A stretch of 64,000 bases of DNA, from the NCBI GenBank assembly GCA_045654205.1, contig JAZOMZ010000011.1:1-64000 (forward strand), written 5' to 3'. Source of the stretch: Enterocola sp045654205. GTDB lineage: Bacteria; Bacteroidota; Bacteroidia; Bacteroidales; Paludibacteraceae. Below are positions 42,848-53,068 of this stretch, in pieces. Position 1 is the stretch's first letter, and every line of letters begins with the position of its first letter. A program made the translations under genes and the position numbers. The notes beneath the pieces were generated by a model. That model did no database searches. It saw nothing but the letters and a program-made list of their open reading frames with translations, and was not told the DNA's origin.

Positions 42848-43840
42848 TTACTTCACAAATATCTCTAAAAGTTTAACATTCTCATTTTCAGGAATTAACG
42901 CCACAGGTAGGTCACAAGCAGGAAATAGAATAGTTTCACCCCTACTTATCTTTCCATTAAATTTTCTTTGAGAAGTAAACACAGCACTACCTTCTACACA
43001 CATAAAAACTACAAAAGAATCCAATCCACTGTAGTCAAATTTTACAAATGTATCTGCAGTAATTAAATTTATAGTAAAGTAACCACATTCTTTAAGCTTA
43101 ATAGGTTTACATAGTCTATTCTTGTTATATGCGGTCTTATAATTTCTATAAACTTTATAATCTATAGATTCCAGAGCCTTATCCAAATGAAGCTCACGAG
43201 GCTTACCATTTGCATCTACTCTATTGTAATCATACAAACGATAAGTAGCATCAGAAGTTTGTTGAATTTCTGCAATAAGGAGTCCCGCACCAATAGCATG
43301 CACCCTACCAGCAGGCAAAAAGTACGCATCACCATTAGAAACTTCTTCTTTATTTAATAACTGACAAACAGCACCACTTTCCACTGCAGTACGCAACTCA
43401 CCAGACGTGCAGTTTTTGCTAAGTCCTGCATAAAGCGAAGCACCTTCTTCTGCCTCTATCACATACCAAAACTCTGTTTTACCATTGCTTTGTCTATGCT
43501 TACGAGCCATTTCATCATCAGGATGCACCTGTACAGACAAATCCTGATTGGCATCTATAAATTTAAAAAGCAAAGGAAACTGATTACCATAACGCTGGTA
43601 AACAGTCTCCCCTACAAAAATTTCTTTATATTTCTGTATAAGATCATTCAAAGAAGTACCTTTTAAATACCCATCACTCACCACTGAGATATCATTCTGT
43701 ACACCAGAGATTTCCCAACTTTCACCTATTTTTTCATCATTAGGTTCTAGATTCTTTAAATCAAGAATCTTATTTCCTCCCCAAATGGTATTTTTATAAA
43801 TAGGTTGAAAACGTAGTGGATATAAAGGAGCTTTAACCAT
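42848..43840 (-). CDS. manA: Mannose-6-phosphate isomerase, class I
   Basis: 330-residue zinc enzyme interconverting mannose-6-phosphate and fructose-6-phosphate. Recognised by FQPIYKNTIWGGNKI, the zinc motif SVQVHPDDEMAR, and EIQQTSDATYRLYDYNR. Its start is one base after the serS stop, so the two form an operon. Confidence 0.93.
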   Translation of the reverse strand: MVKAPLYPLRFQPIYKNTIWGGNKILDLKNLEPNDEKIGESWEISGVQNDISVVSDGYLKGTSLNDLIQKYKEIFVGETVYQRYGNQFPLLFKFIDANQDLSVQVHPDDEMARKHRQSNGKTEFWYVIEAEEGASLYAGLSKNCTSGELRTAVESGAVCQLLNKEEVSNGDAYFLPAGRVHAIGAGLLIAEIQQTSDATYRLYDYNRVDANGKPRELHLDKALESIDYKVYRNYKTAYNKNRLCKPIKLKECGYFTINLITADTFVKFDYSGLDSFVVFMCVEGSAVFTSQRKFNGKISRGETILFPACDLPVALIPENENVKLLEIFVK

Positions 43841-43841
43841 C

Positions 43842-45113
43842 TTATTTAATCATATCAAATCCTGTATATGGAACCAATGCCGCTGGGATACGTATTCCTT
43901 CTGGAGTTTGGTTGTTTTCTAAAAGCGCAGCCAAAATACGTGGAAGAGCTAGTGCACTACCATTTAATGTGTGACATAATTGTGTTTTCTTGTCTGCACC
44001 TTTGTATCTACATTTTAAACGATTTGCTTGATAGCTTTCAAAGTTTGATACAGAACTTACTTCTAACCAACGTTTTTGTGCTTCTGAATACACTTCAAAG
44101 TCGAATGTAATGGCAGAAGTAAAACTCATATCACCGCCGCAAAGACGAAGGATTCTATATGGAAGTTCTAGTTTCTTAACCAAGTTTTCTACATGGTCAA
44201 TCATTTCTTTTAAGCTTTCGTATGAGTGCTCTGGAGTATCAATACGCACGATTTCTATTTTTGAGAACTCGTGAAGACGATTCAAACCACGCACATCTTT
44301 GCCATAAGAACCAGCTTCTCTACGGAAACATTGTGTGTAAGCACAGTTTTTGATAGGAAGTTGATTTTCGTTTAAGATAACATCACGATAAATATTGGTT
44401 ACTGGCACTTCTGCAGTAGGAATTAAATACAAATCGTCCGCTGTGGCGTGATACATTTGACCTTCTTTGTCAGGTAATTGACCTGTACCATAACCAGAAG
44501 CTGCATTTACCACTGTAGGAGGCATAATTTCTTCGTAACCAGCATTGCGTGCTTCGTCTAGGAAGAAATTGATAAGCGCACGTTGAAGTCTAGCACCTTT
44601 ACCTTTATACACAGGGAAACCTGCACCTGTTATCTTAACACCTAGTTCAAAGTCGATTAGGTCATATTTTTTTGCCAATTCCCAGTGTGGAAGAGCGTCT
44701 GCTGGAAGGTCTTCTAAATTTCCACCAGTTTTTTCTACCACATTATCTTCTGCAGTGCGACCTTCTGGCACTTCATTGTTTGGAAGGTTTGGAATAGTAA
44801 GCAAGATTTCTGTAATTTCTTTTTCCAAAGATTCTTGTTTTTCAGAAAGTGCTTTACTTTCTTCTTTTATTTGAGCGATTTGTGCTTTTAAAGCATTTGC
44901 TTCTTCTGCTTTGCCTTGTTTAAAGCAATCTCCCACTTGTTTAGATAGTTGATTTACCTGAGATAAAGCATTATCTGCCGCACCTTGAGCTGCTTTTCTT
45001 TCTTTATCTAAAGCCACTACTTTTTCTATAACTTCTTTTCCGTCAAAATGTTTCTTAGCCAGTCTAAGAACTACATCTTCTGTATTTTCTGTGATGTATT
45101 TTAATGTTAACAT
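43842..45113 (-). CDS. serS: Seryl-tRNA synthetase
   Basis: 423-residue class II aminoacyl-tRNA synthetase. The N-terminal long coiled-coil arm (about 30-105) binds tRNA-Ser; motif 2 is QCFRREAGSYGKDVRGLNRLHEF and motif 3 NGSALALPRILAALLENNQ. Full length. First gene of the serS-manA pair. Confidence 0.97.
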   Translation of the reverse strand: MLTLKYITENTEDVVLRLAKKHFDGKEVIEKVVALDKERKAAQGAADNALSQVNQLSKQVGDCFKQGKAEEANALKAQIAQIKEESKALSEKQESLEKEITEILLTIPNLPNNEVPEGRTAEDNVVEKTGGNLEDLPADALPHWELAKKYDLIDFELGVKITGAGFPVYKGKGARLQRALINFFLDEARNAGYEEIMPPTVVNAASGYGTGQLPDKEGQMYHATADDLYLIPTAEVPVTNIYRDVILNENQLPIKNCAYTQCFRREAGSYGKDVRGLNRLHEFSKIEIVRIDTPEHSYESLKEMIDHVENLVKKLELPYRILRLCGGDMSFTSAITFDFEVYSEAQKRWLEVSSVSNFESYQANRLKCRYKGADKKTQLCHTLNGSALALPRILAALLENNQTPEGIRIPAALVPYTGFDMIK

Positions 45114-45220
45114 ATACTTTAATTTTTACACAAATGCAAATTTATAAATAAAATTAGGGGATACCAAATTTTTTATTGGTTATCCCCTAAAATTATGAGT
45201 TTTTTTATTACGTATCGTAA

Positions 45221-45481
45221 TTAAGCTTCTACTGCTTGTACTGAAACGAATGATTTGTTGTCTCTTTTTTTGCGGAATACAACAACACCATCGATTAAAG
45301 CAAATAAAGTGTGGTCTTTACCAATACCTACGTTTTCACCTGGATTGTGAACAGTACCACGTTGTCTTACGATAATGTTACCTGCTTTTGCAAATTGACC
45401 ACCATAGATTTTTACACCAAGTCGTTTGCTTTCTGATTCACGGCCGTTCTTAGAACTACCGACACCTTTCTTATGTGCCAT
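45221..45481 (-). CDS. rpmA: 50S ribosomal protein bL27
   Basis: 86 residues, starting MAHKKGVGSSKNGRESESKR with the conserved GGQFAKAGNIIVRQRGT core. It follows rplU by 22 bases in the conserved rplU-rpmA operon. Confidence 0.97.
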   Translation of the reverse strand: MAHKKGVGSSKNGRESESKRLGVKIYGGQFAKAGNIIVRQRGTVHNPGENVGIGKDHTLFALIDGVVVFRKKRDNKSFVSVQAVEA

Positions 45482-45503
45482 CTTTTTAGTCTCCTTTCTT
45501 TAA

Positions 45504-45815
45504 TTAAGCGATAACATCTTTAATTACTAACTCTGTGAAGCTTTGACGGTGTCCGTTTTTAACGCGATAACCTTTTCTTCTTTTCTTTTTGAAAACGATT
45601 ACTTTTTCGCCTTTAACGTGAGACACTACTTCAGCTACTACTTTAGCGCCTTCTACTACAGGAGCGCCAACTTTGATTTGTCCGTCAGCATCAACTAAAA
45701 GAACTTGTGTAAATTCAACACTTGCACCACGTTCTTCGTTTAGACGGTGAACATACAATTTTTGGTCTTTAGAAACCTTGAATTGTTGTCCAGCGATTTC
45801 AACAATTGCGTACAT
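45504..45815 (-). CDS. rplU: 50S ribosomal protein bL21
   Basis: 103 residues from MYAIVEIAGQQFKVSKDQKL at 45815, the family-conserved start; an in-frame ATG at 45911 would add 32 unrelated residues encoded by the mRNA leader. The leader of about 80 bases contains a short palindrome (ACCTTCCTAAGGT) and follows a -7 box at 45901-45908; it could hold a ribosomal autoregulatory element, but none is recognised. Confidence 0.96.
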   Translation of the reverse strand: MYAIVEIAGQQFKVSKDQKLYVHRLNEERGASVEFTQVLLVDADGQIKVGAPVVEGAKVVAEVVSHVKGEKVIVFKKKRRKGYRVKNGHRQSFTELVIKDVIA

Positions 45816-45900
45816 AATTATAATTAATTTATAAAATACCTTCCTAAGGTGCGCAGCACTATGCCAACGTCTTAAAACATACCCTTTGGAAATACGGGCA

Positions 45901-45908
45901 CAAAGATA
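45901..45908 (-). promoter_or_regulatory. -7 box of the rplU-rpmA operon
   Basis: TATCTTTG on the minus strand, an exact TAnnTTTG match about 85 bases before the rplU start. No clear -33 TTTG was found. Confidence 0.6.
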
Positions 45909-46008
45909 CAACTATTTTTTCACTCCACCAAGAAAAATTCCCATGTTTTTTATTGATTATTAGGTCATTTATCCACCCCCTACTAAAAAAACTTTTTACA
46001 AAAAAAAA

Positions 46009-46036
46009 TAGAGACTGATATTTCTATCAGCCTCTA
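46009..46036 (-). terminator. Terminator of the amylase gene
   Basis: TAGAG-A-CTGATA pairs with TATCAG-C-CTCTA (one mismatch) and is followed by T8 on the minus strand, about 30 bases after the stop. Confidence 0.85.
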
Positions 46037-46067
46037 CTTTAAAATTTTTATTTAGTAATCTCTGCGA

Positions 46068-49000
46068 TTATTTTACCATAATCTTCAATGTAGCATCCTC
46101 TACGGTTACTAAATAGATACCTGCATTTGCTACAGGTATTACAGTATTTACACCTGAGTAAATAACACGTCCATCTAATCCACGTACAGTCACTACTCTA
46201 CCTTCTGCATTTTCTACATAAATGGTACGGTTGTAAGCATAAACTTCAATACCTAGAGCAATTACATCTTCGATACCTACAACTGGAACTGAAGATGTGC
46301 TTCCATCCATTTGATATAATGTAGCATTTTTACAAACTAGGTCAGCAGTTTGATTTCCTGTACCACCAGAACCATTATTGAAGATGATATTCCATTGTTC
46401 AGGATCACCAATAGTCTTGTCGAATGTATATTTGAATACACCATCACCTAAACTTTCACATGGTTTACCTGGCCATTCTCCGCAGATTCTGTTAGCATCA
46501 CTATCACCAGAACCATACCATACATAGCAGTATACAGTAGACCAACCATCAGGAGCTTGGAAGAACACAGCTTGTTCACCAGGAGCAACAGCTGGAGAAT
46601 CTGAATCTGGAGTTGGATCTGGAGTTGGGGTTGGATCTGGAGTTGGGGTTGGAGTTACAGTACCAGAACCTGTTCCTGCTTCGCAATCACCTTCTGCAAT
46701 AGTTTTAACTACACTGCCACTATTATTATACATAGCACTCATCTTCAAAGAAGAAAGGTCAGCTGTTTGTTTACCACTACCGTCATTAAAGATAAATTTG
46801 TAACCAGAATAATCTGCATTTAAGGTAATCTTATAATTTCCATTGCCTAAGTTAGTCATCTTAGAACCAGGCCAATCACCAAGAGGTTTGTCATCACCCC
46901 AAATATATAGATTGATAGCATTACCCCAATCATTTGGTTTTTGGAAGAATACTGCAAATTCACCTTTTGCAACACATGGATCAATAGCCACTTCTGGAGC
47001 ACCACCGCCACCTACAGCACCGCTTGTACCAGCTTCTTGTTTACCGTCATAAGAAGGTCTTGTTGCGGTTACAGATTTAGCACCGTAGATATATTTACCA
47101 TCTGTACCTACTTTGCCAGACACAGAACATTTACCTGTTTGTAATACATAAACACGTAAGTTACCTTTGCCTGAACATGAAACTGAAAGTGAGCCATTAG
47201 ATACAGTTTTGGTATCACCAGTTACTACATCAATGTATGTACCATTTTCAATACCGCTAAATGTAGCACCACCACTAATAGTTACAAGACAGTAAGAGTC
47301 TGTTTTTGAGTCTGTATAACGACGTTTGAATGCAAAAGTACCATTACAACCATCTGTGCTATATTGACCTTTACGTAAAGCAGGCACTGCCATACGAATT
47401 TGGTTCAAGCGTTGGAAGTGAAGAGCAAGTGGGTGTTTAAGTGTTGCGTCTGCATTACCAGATGCAGTATATTCTGCAAAACCTTTCACATTAATATCAC
47501 CAGTGATATAACCACCATAGTATGCACGACCTGTTTCAGAAAGAGGGCCATTAGGACCTTTGTCAATTGCAGCGCCTTTTCTAAATTGGATTTCAGAACC
47601 GTAATAAATACAAGGAATACCACGGAATGTAAACATTAATGAAGCATTTTCTGCCCATACACTTTCGTCTTGATCAAAACGAACACTTTCTGGAGCACCA
47701 TCTGGAGCGTAGTCATGTGAGTCTACATAAACAACGTTATATGTAGCGTCATTGTAATATTTATCGCCAGATTTTACACCAAATGCTTCTGCAGCAGTTT
47801 TAAAGTTCCAGTGCATTGGGAAGTCAATTACACTGAAGTTATTCCATTTTGAATAATCTGGAGTATGATATTTATTACCACTTAAGAATGCATTGCTAGA
47901 GTTTGGTAAATTACTTTCACCAGCATAATCTACCGCTGTTTGTTCAACAGATTTCATATTGGTGTGATTACCAAGTTCACCTTCTTTTACTACAATATTA
48001 TTCCAAGAAGTTTCACTTGTATCCCAAGAATAGTTCTTAGTTTCTTTCCATGTATAGAAATAAGGAGAAGCGTATTGTGTATTACGATATGTTACGTTAC
48101 GTTCACGTGCACAAACCTCACCATACATAAAGAATGGACCACCATTACGTTTAGCTTTGTATTGTTCTGCAAGAGCAGTAAATTGAGGAAGGAATGCTTT
48201 ATTGAATGTCAAACGAGAAATGTGACCAGATGTATCGATACGGAAACCGTCAACACCCATAGCAATAAATTTACCATAACATTCTACTAAATAGTTTGTC
48301 ACAGCAGCATTTTCTGTATTTAAGTCTACACAGTCACCAGCAATTTGACCATACCAACGAGTATGATTATCCCAGTTGAAGTGAGCATAGTGGTGCCAAT
48401 AGTTTTTGCTATCGTTGTTTTGACCATCTGTATTCTTCATTTGAGCTAGACGCCAACCATATTGTTGTTGTACACTACTAGAGTAATTATCAGGTAGTCT
48501 ACCACCATCTTTTTTGGTATAAGGAATCATACAAGCATCAATGTCTGCTTGTTTAGAGATTGTGGTGTCACGAGTAAATAGTTTGCAAAGATTTGCTTCA
48601 CCGAAGTTACCTGTGTGGTTAAGAACGATATCAAGGATAATTTTCATACCCTTTGCGTGAGCAGCATTGATAAGTTCTTGAAAACCAACACCATTTGACT
48701 CATAACGGTGGTCTACTTTTGAAAAGTCGTGTGCGTGATAACCGTGATAGTCATAACCTGATGCATTTTCCACAACAGGGGTAATCCACACTGCAGTAAA
48801 GCCCATAGCTTTAATGTAATCTAATCTCTCAATAAGACCTTTAAAGTCTCCACGCCATGGTGGGTCATCTGCATTGGCAGATTGGTTATCCCAGCATTGA
48901 ACGTTGTTGGATTCATCGCCATCGAAGAAACGAGTTGTCATTACAAAGTAAATAGACTCGTCGCGAAAATCCGAGCGAGTGCTGTTAAACACATCGCCAT

Positions 49001-49076
49001 AGTTACTTGCAAGTGCAGTAAACGCAGGAGCGATCAGCATAAGAGCAAGCAACAAGAATGATTGCAACTTTTTCAT
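46068..49076 (-). CDS. Secreted GH13 alpha-amylase with starch-binding modules and a T9SS-like tail
   Basis: 1002 residues. Signal peptide to about residue 23; GH13 barrel (about 30-620) with nucleophile Asp281 (DGFRIDTSGH), acid/base Glu320 (YGEVCARE) and Asp456 (YVDSHDYAPDG); two starch-binding-like modules resembling CBM26 (about 705-795 and 840-925, each with AVFFQxPxxW and WPG) separated by a Thr-Pro repeat linker (TPTPTPDPTPTPDPTPD); and a C-terminal beta domain ending VVTVRGLDGRVIYSG...LKIMVK, similar to T9SS type A sorting tails. It should degrade starch outside the cell. A -7 box TACATTTG is at 49121-49128. It is a single gene, not part of a Sus-type locus. Confidence 0.92.
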   Translation of the reverse strand: MKKLQSFLLLALMLIAPAFTALASNYGDVFNSTRSDFRDESIYFVMTTRFFDGDESNNVQCWDNQSANADDPPWRGDFKGLIERLDYIKAMGFTAVWITPVVENASGYDYHGYHAHDFSKVDHRYESNGVGFQELINAAHAKGMKIILDIVLNHTGNFGEANLCKLFTRDTTISKQADIDACMIPYTKKDGGRLPDNYSSSVQQQYGWRLAQMKNTDGQNNDSKNYWHHYAHFNWDNHTRWYGQIAGDCVDLNTENAAVTNYLVECYGKFIAMGVDGFRIDTSGHISRLTFNKAFLPQFTALAEQYKAKRNGGPFFMYGEVCARERNVTYRNTQYASPYFYTWKETKNYSWDTSETSWNNIVVKEGELGNHTNMKSVEQTAVDYAGESNLPNSSNAFLSGNKYHTPDYSKWNNFSVIDFPMHWNFKTAAEAFGVKSGDKYYNDATYNVVYVDSHDYAPDGAPESVRFDQDESVWAENASLMFTFRGIPCIYYGSEIQFRKGAAIDKGPNGPLSETGRAYYGGYITGDINVKGFAEYTASGNADATLKHPLALHFQRLNQIRMAVPALRKGQYSTDGCNGTFAFKRRYTDSKTDSYCLVTISGGATFSGIENGTYIDVVTGDTKTVSNGSLSVSCSGKGNLRVYVLQTGKCSVSGKVGTDGKYIYGAKSVTATRPSYDGKQEAGTSGAVGGGGAPEVAIDPCVAKGEFAVFFQKPNDWGNAINLYIWGDDKPLGDWPGSKMTNLGNGNYKITLNADYSGYKFIFNDGSGKQTADLSSLKMSAMYNNSGSVVKTIAEGDCEAGTGSGTVTPTPTPDPTPTPDPTPDSDSPAVAPGEQAVFFQAPDGWSTVYCYVWYGSGDSDANRICGEWPGKPCESLGDGVFKYTFDKTIGDPEQWNIIFNNGSGGTGNQTADLVCKNATLYQMDGSTSSVPVVGIEDVIALGIEVYAYNRTIYVENAEGRVVTVRGLDGRVIYSGVNTVIPVANAGIYLVTVEDATLKIMVK

Positions 49077-49279
49077 AAACTGTTAATATTTTAGGATTAA
49101 ATAAAAATCTCTTCAATTTGCAAATGTAACCAAAAATTAAGAATTATTACACATTTCGACTCTATTTAACGTTTAAAATTGAAAGAAAAAAGATATATTG
49201 AGAATGTTAATAAAATAACTCTTATAAATAAGGTATTAATAAAAGTTTTTACTATTTTTGCGGGAAATTTAGAAGTAGA

Positions 49280-51754
49280 ATGGCTAAAAAGTTAAATAAC
49301 GAAAATTTTATAGTGAAAATTAAAGACTTTTTCTCAAACGAAAAGGTAAGAATCATTATAGGAATTCTATTGGTTTTCTGTGCTTTTTATCTATTTTCTT
49401 CATTATTCTCATTTATTTTCTACGGCGACAAGGATTATAATCTGCTAAAACATAGCTTGGATGAATTAAGCCAAGAAACTAAAGTTTACGAAAACTGGAT
49501 TGGATATGTGGGTGCAAAAATGGCTAATACCATTATAAATCAATGGTTTGGGGTAGCCGCACTATTTTGGCCTTGGTTCTTGATTAGAGCTGGTATCCAA
49601 TTAATTCACCCTCTAGGACAATATAATCTACCTAAAAAACTTGTTAACTTATTCTTTATTACCATTTGGGGATCTGTTGCCACTGCATTTATCATTCCTA
49701 CAATAAGCCTTGCGCCTTATATCCAAATGGGCGGTAATCATGGTAACGAAATAGTGAAATACCTTTCAACTCTAATTGGAAATGTCGGATTAGGTGCTAT
49801 TATATTCCTTACTCTTCTTATTTTCCTTATAGATCCTGCTATTAGTTGGACAAAACGCATTTATGCTTATATTGAAAGAAGAAACAAAGAAAGAAAAGAA
49901 CGTTTAGAAGAGTTAGGAGTTAGGAGTGAGGAGTTAGGAGTTAATGAGGAAGATGATGAAGAAGACGATTTTCAAATAATTGACAAAGAAGAGGAAGACG
50001 TAGAAGAAAAAGAAGAACTAGAAGATACGACAGAGACAGAAGAAGCAGAAGAAGCAGAAGAAACAGAAGAAACAGAAGAAACAGAAGAACCTGCAGATAC
50101 TGAAGATACTGAAGAAATAGAAGAGACTGGAGAAGAAATTGAAAATGAAGAAGACTCTACAGAGCAACCTAACGAAGAAGACTCTGATGAAGTAGAATTC
50201 AGTGTAACAGTGGCAGAAGGTGAAGGTTCTGAAATAGTAGAACAAAACACAGACTACGATCCTACCCTAGATTTAGAATACTATAAATATCCATCATACG
50301 ACCTTCTTAAAGACTTTGGTGAAATTAAGAGCGTAGATGCTGCAGAGCAACAAGAAAACAAAGAACGCATCACCCAAACTTTAAGAAACTATGGTATTAC
50401 AATCAAGAAAATTGATGCTACTGTTGGTCCTACAATTACTCTATATGAAATAGTGCCAGACGATGGTATCCGTATTAGCAAAATCCGCAATTTGGGTGAC
50501 GATATTGCGCTATCACTTGCAGCTATAGGTATACGTATTATCGCTCCTATTCCAGGTAGAGGAACAGTGGGTATCGAGGTTCCAAACAAGAATCCACAGA
50601 TTGTACCTATGCGTTCTCTTATTGCATCAGAGAAGTTCCAAAACACCACATACGACCTTCCAATTGCTATTGGTAAGACCATCACAAATGAGGTATTTAT
50701 GCTAGATTTATGCAAACTACCTCACCTACTTGTAGCAGGTGCCACAGGTCAAGGAAAGTCTGTTGGGCTAAATGCGATTATCACATCTTTACTTTACAAG
50801 AAACATCCTTCGCAACTTAAGATTGTGCTAATCGACCCTAAGAAAACTGAGTTTACACTTTACTCTACTATAGAGAAACATTTCCTTGCAAAACTAGAAG
50901 ACAGCGAAGACGCAGTTATCTCAGATGTAACAAAAGTTACCCAAACTCTTCAATCTGTTTGTAAAGAAATGGACACTCGTTTCGACTTGCTTAAAAAAGC
51001 ACACGTAAGAAACATAAAAGAGTACAATGAGAAATTTACATCTCGTCAGTTAAACCCAGAAAACGGTCACCGTTACCTACCTTATATGGTAGTGATTATC
51101 GATGAGTTTGCAGACCTTATTATGACTGCGGGTAAAGAAGTGGAAATGCCTATTGCTCGTATTGCACAGCTTGCTCGTGCGGCAGGTATTCACATGATTA
51201 TTGCTACCCAACGTCCTTCTACCAATATTATTACTGGTTCTATCAAGGCTAACTTCCCTGGTCGTTTGGCATTTAGAGTATCATCTATGATCGACTCTCG
51301 TACCATTCTAGACTCACCGGGGGCAAATCAACTTATCGGTCGTGGCGACTTGCTGTTTAGCCAAGGCAACGACCTTACTCGTGTGCAATGTGCATTTGTT
51401 GACACTCCAGAGGTAGAAGCCATTTGTAATTTCATTAGCGACCAACAAGGTTATACTCACGCATTCTATCTTCCAGAAGTAGATTTAGGCGATGGTGGCG
51501 ACACAAATATGAGAGGCATTGATATGAGCCAACGCGATGCTATGTTTGAAGACGCAGCAAGACTTGTAGTACTTAACCAAAGTGGTTCTACTTCTATGAT
51601 TCAACGCAAATTCTCTATTGGTTACAACCGTGCAGGTAGAATTATGGACCAACTAGAAGCAGCAGGCATTGTAGGTCCTCAAGATGGAAGTAAAGGTCGT
51701 CAGGTTCTTGTAATGGACGAAGCACAATTAGAAAGAATATTCGAAACTTTATAA
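49280..51754 (+). CDS. ftsK: DNA translocase FtsK
   Basis: 824 residues. Four membrane helices occupy about 25-200; a strongly acidic Glu/Thr/Asp linker spans about 210-320; the motor domain has Walker A GATGQGKSVGLNAI and Walker B VVIIDEFADLIM; the C-terminal gamma winged helix is at about 760-824 (SMIQRKFSIGYNRAGRIMDQ). It pumps DNA during chromosome segregation at the septum. The linker DNA includes a GAGTTAGGAGT repeat (49911-49945) and 9-base GAAGAAACA units (about 50035-50087), so linker length is likely variable. A -7 box TATTTTTG is at 49253-49260. Confidence 0.96.
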   Translation: MAKKLNNENFIVKIKDFFSNEKVRIIIGILLVFCAFYLFSSLFSFIFYGDKDYNLLKHSLDELSQETKVYENWIGYVGAKMANTIINQWFGVAALFWPWFLIRAGIQLIHPLGQYNLPKKLVNLFFITIWGSVATAFIIPTISLAPYIQMGGNHGNEIVKYLSTLIGNVGLGAIIFLTLLIFLIDPAISWTKRIYAYIERRNKERKERLEELGVRSEELGVNEEDDEEDDFQIIDKEEEDVEEKEELEDTTETEEAEEAEETEETEETEEPADTEDTEEIEETGEEIENEEDSTEQPNEEDSDEVEFSVTVAEGEGSEIVEQNTDYDPTLDLEYYKYPSYDLLKDFGEIKSVDAAEQQENKERITQTLRNYGITIKKIDATVGPTITLYEIVPDDGIRISKIRNLGDDIALSLAAIGIRIIAPIPGRGTVGIEVPNKNPQIVPMRSLIASEKFQNTTYDLPIAIGKTITNEVFMLDLCKLPHLLVAGATGQGKSVGLNAIITSLLYKKHPSQLKIVLIDPKKTEFTLYSTIEKHFLAKLEDSEDAVISDVTKVTQTLQSVCKEMDTRFDLLKKAHVRNIKEYNEKFTSRQLNPENGHRYLPYMVVIIDEFADLIMTAGKEVEMPIARIAQLARAAGIHMIIATQRPSTNIITGSIKANFPGRLAFRVSSMIDSRTILDSPGANQLIGRGDLLFSQGNDLTRVQCAFVDTPEVEAICNFISDQQGYTHAFYLPEVDLGDGGDTNMRGIDMSQRDAMFEDAARLVVLNQSGSTSMIQRKFSIGYNRAGRIMDQLEAAGIVGPQDGSKGRQVLVMDEAQLERIFETL

Positions 51755-51771
51755 ATATAAATTCTCAAATT

Positions 51772-53052
51772 ATGAAAAGGGATTCAGCTATTTTTGACAT
51801 TATTAAAAGAGAACGCGAACGCCAAATGAAAGGCATCGAGTTAATCGCTTCTGAAAACTTTGTTAGCGACCAAGTAATGGAAGCTATGGGTTCTGTACTT
51901 ACCAACAAGTATGCAGAAGGTTACCCTGGCAAACGCTACTATGGTGGTTGCGAAGTGGTAGACGAAAGTGAACAACTAGCTATCGACCGCCTAAAAGAAA
52001 TTTTTGGCGCTTGCTGGGCAAATGTTCAACCTCACTCAGGTGCTCAAGCTAATGCTGCTGTATTTTTAGCAGTTTTAAACCCTGGTGACAAATTCATGGG
52101 TCTTAACCTAGCTCACGGTGGTCATCTTTCTCACGGTTCACTAGTAAACTCTTCTGGTCTTATTTACACTCCATGTGAATATAACCTAAACGAAGAAACT
52201 GGCCGTGTTGATTATGATCAAATGGAAGAAACAGCACTTCGTGAAAAACCAAAAATGATTATTGGTGGTGGTTCTGCTTACTCTCGTGAATGGGATTACA
52301 AACGCATGCGCGAAATAGCTGACAAAGTAGGTGCTATCCTTCTTGTGGATATGGCTCACCCTGCAGGTCTTATTGCAGCTGGCCTACTAGACAACCCACT
52401 TAAATATGCTCACATCGTTACTTCTACTACTCACAAAACTCTTCGTGGTCCTCGTGGTGGTGTGATTATGATGGGCGAAGATTTCCCTAACCCAAAAGGT
52501 ATGAAAACTCCAAAAGGTGAAATCAAAATGATGTCTGCTTGCCTAGACTCTGCTGTGTTCCCTGGTATCCAAGGTGGTCCACTAGAACACGTTATCGCAG
52601 CAAAAGCAGTTGCATTTGGCGAATGTCTTCAACCAGAATACAAAGAATATCAAATTCAAGTGAAGAAAAACGCAGCTAAACTAGCTGAAGAACTTATCAA
52701 ACGTGGTTTCAAAATCGTATCTGACGGTACAGACAACCACTCTATGCTAGTTGACCTACGTACTAAATATCCAGATCTAACTGGTAAAGTAGCAGAAAAA
52801 GCTCTTGTAGCAGCCGACATTACATGTAACAAAAACATGGTTCCATTCGACAGCCGCTCTGCTTTCCAAACATCTGGTATCCGTCTTGGTACTCCTGCTA
52901 TCACTACTCGTGGTGCAAAAGAAGACCTAATGGTTGTTATCGCAGAAATGATTGAAGAGGTTCTTAACAATCCAGAAGACGAAAACAGCATTGCAGCAGT
53001 TCGTGCTCGTGTAAACGACATTATGAAAGAATATCCATTATTTGCTTATTAA
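51772..53052 (+). CDS. glyA: Serine hydroxymethyltransferase
   Basis: 426-residue PLP enzyme converting serine and tetrahydrofolate to glycine and methylene-THF. Signatures are ELIASENFVSDQVMEAMGSV, EGYPGKRYYGGCE, and the PLP lysine motif TSTTHKTLRGPRGG. It begins 17 bases after the ftsK stop. Confidence 0.98.
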   Translation: MKRDSAIFDIIKRERERQMKGIELIASENFVSDQVMEAMGSVLTNKYAEGYPGKRYYGGCEVVDESEQLAIDRLKEIFGACWANVQPHSGAQANAAVFLAVLNPGDKFMGLNLAHGGHLSHGSLVNSSGLIYTPCEYNLNEETGRVDYDQMEETALREKPKMIIGGGSAYSREWDYKRMREIADKVGAILLVDMAHPAGLIAAGLLDNPLKYAHIVTSTTHKTLRGPRGGVIMMGEDFPNPKGMKTPKGEIKMMSACLDSAVFPGIQGGPLEHVIAAKAVAFGECLQPEYKEYQIQVKKNAAKLAEELIKRGFKIVSDGTDNHSMLVDLRTKYPDLTGKVAEKALVAADITCNKNMVPFDSRSAFQTSGIRLGTPAITTRGAKEDLMVVIAEMIEEVLNNPEDENSIAAVRARVNDIMKEYPLFAY

Positions 53053-53068
53053 TAATAAATTTATAGAA

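Noticed and set aside
45816..45911. 32-residue N-terminal extension of L21
   Set aside because: The family start MYAIVEI is at 45815 and a -7 box lies at 45901-45908, so the extension is mRNA leader.
46068..49076. Polysaccharide utilisation locus around the amylase
   Set aside because: The flanking genes are ribosomal proteins and ftsK; no susC, susD or regulator is present.
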